DNA from: Bacillota bacterium
GTDB lineage: Bacteria > Bacillota > Clostridia > Clostridiales > Clostridiaceae
NCBI GenBank assembly: GCA_023427705.1
Contig: JAEZAL010000053.1
Span: forward strand, 1 to 5,349
DNA: 5,349 bases
Direction of reading: 5' to 3'
In this document: positions 4,892-5,349 of the stretch, in pieces
Numbering within the stretch: position 1 is the first letter of the stretch
Layout of the letters: each line of letters begins with the position of its first letter
Notes under the pieces: model-generated
The model's input: only the letters and a program-made list of their open reading frames with translations
Told to the model about the DNA's origin: nothing
Database searches by the model: none
Position numbers and translations under genes: made by a program

Positions 4892-5349
4892 TTAAATAAT
4901 TGTTATGTCTTTAGTTACTGAATTTAGGACTTCGCATCCTTCTTTAGTTACTAAAACTAGGTCTTCTATTCTAACTCCTATATCGTCTTTTAGGTATATT
5001 CCTGGTTCTATAGAGAATATCATTCCTTCTTTAACTTCTTCGTTATTTGTTGAGCTAACATCTCCGAAATCGTGATCTTCTATTCCTATGCTATGACCTG
5101 TTCTATGAGTAAAGTATTCACCATAGCCTGCATTTTCAATATAATCTCTTGCAGCTTTGTCTATTTCAGAGAATTTAACTCCCTCTTTTACTTTTCTTAT
5201 AGCACTTAAATTTGCTTCCTTAACTATGTTATAAATTTCTGCATGTCTTTCACTTGGTGCTTCACCAAAGAATATAGTTCTAGTCATATCAGAACAATAT
5301 GAATTATATACTCCACCAATATCTATAACTATGCTGTGGCCCTTTTTAA
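4892..5349 (-). CDS. M24-family metallopeptidase, Xaa-Pro dipeptidase/aminopeptidase type (C-terminal part; 5' end outside window)
   Basis: Pita-bread-fold, dimetal peptidase that removes an N-terminal residue before proline (aminopeptidase) or cleaves X-Pro dipeptides (prolidase). The frame is open to the window edge, giving 151 residues of the catalytic domain. All five metal ligands of the family are visible, numbered from the first full codon at the edge: D9 in VIDIGG, D20 in YCSDMTRT, H85 in RTGHSIG, E114 in IFSIEPGIY and E128 in GVRIED. The HRTGHSIG and EPGIY motifs favour Xaa-Pro peptidases over methionine aminopeptidase. The ATG at 5287 lies inside the SDMTRT motif and so is internal, not the true start. 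The missing N-terminal creatinase-like domain would separate aminopeptidase P from prolidase, so I give no symbol (pepP or pepQ type). Convergent with punA; stop TAA. Confidence 0.93.
   Translation of the reverse strand, partial: KKGHSIVIDIGGVYNSYCSDMTRTIFFGEAPSERHAEIYNIVKEANLSAIRKVKEGVKFSEIDKAARDYIENAGYGEYFTHRTGHSIGIEDHDFGDVSSTNNEEVKEGMIFSIEPGIYLKDDIGVRIEDLVLVTKEGCEVLNSVTKDITII

Noticed and set aside
4892..5287. A 131-residue M24 protein starting at the ATG at 5287
   Set aside because: That ATG is the Met of the SDMTRT metal-ligand motif. The frame stays open to the window edge and encodes the preceding conserved VIDIGG ligand motif, so the gene is longer and is cut by the window.

Overview
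This window is ordinary, AT-rich core chromosome of a Firmicute. Codon use rich in A and T, GGAGG-type ribosome sites, a sigma-H-type spoVG promoter and close matches to low-GC Gram-positive families point to a spore-forming Clostridium (sensu stricto group). The exact species cannot be read from the sequence. I see no phage, transposase, CRISPR or defence genes, and no convincing new multi-gene system.

Left half, minus strand, in transcription order: purR (2048-1233), spoVG (1107-823) and the first 200 codons of glmU (601 to beyond position 1). This is the Bacillus subtilis order purR-yabJ-spoVG-glmU(gcaD)-prs with yabJ missing. purR has a good sigma-A-type promoter. spoVG has a near-textbook sigma-H promoter with 10-bp-phased A/T tracts upstream, and ends at a perfect 30-bp palindromic terminator. 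glmU then has its own TTGAAA-17-TATAAT promoter.

Middle: murC (2325-3707, plus) is divergent from purR across a 276-bp gene-free region holding both promoters. Both genes start with TTG behind good ribosome sites. murC ends at a strong 12-bp-stem terminator.

Right half: punA, a trimeric purine nucleoside phosphorylase (3903-4721, plus), converges on the C-terminal part of an M24 metallopeptidase (5349-4892, minus, 5' end outside the window). Between their 3' ends is a compact nested palindrome with four 7-bp tandem repeats, which looks like a dispersed intergenic or MITE-like element. It is the least explained structure here.

Themes: glmU and murC act in peptidoglycan precursor synthesis, purR and punA in purine regulation and salvage, and spoVG in sporulation-era regulation. 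A CCGAAT-type motif resembling half a Bacillus PurBox lies upstream of both purR and punA, so PurR control of punA and of itself is a testable but weak inference.
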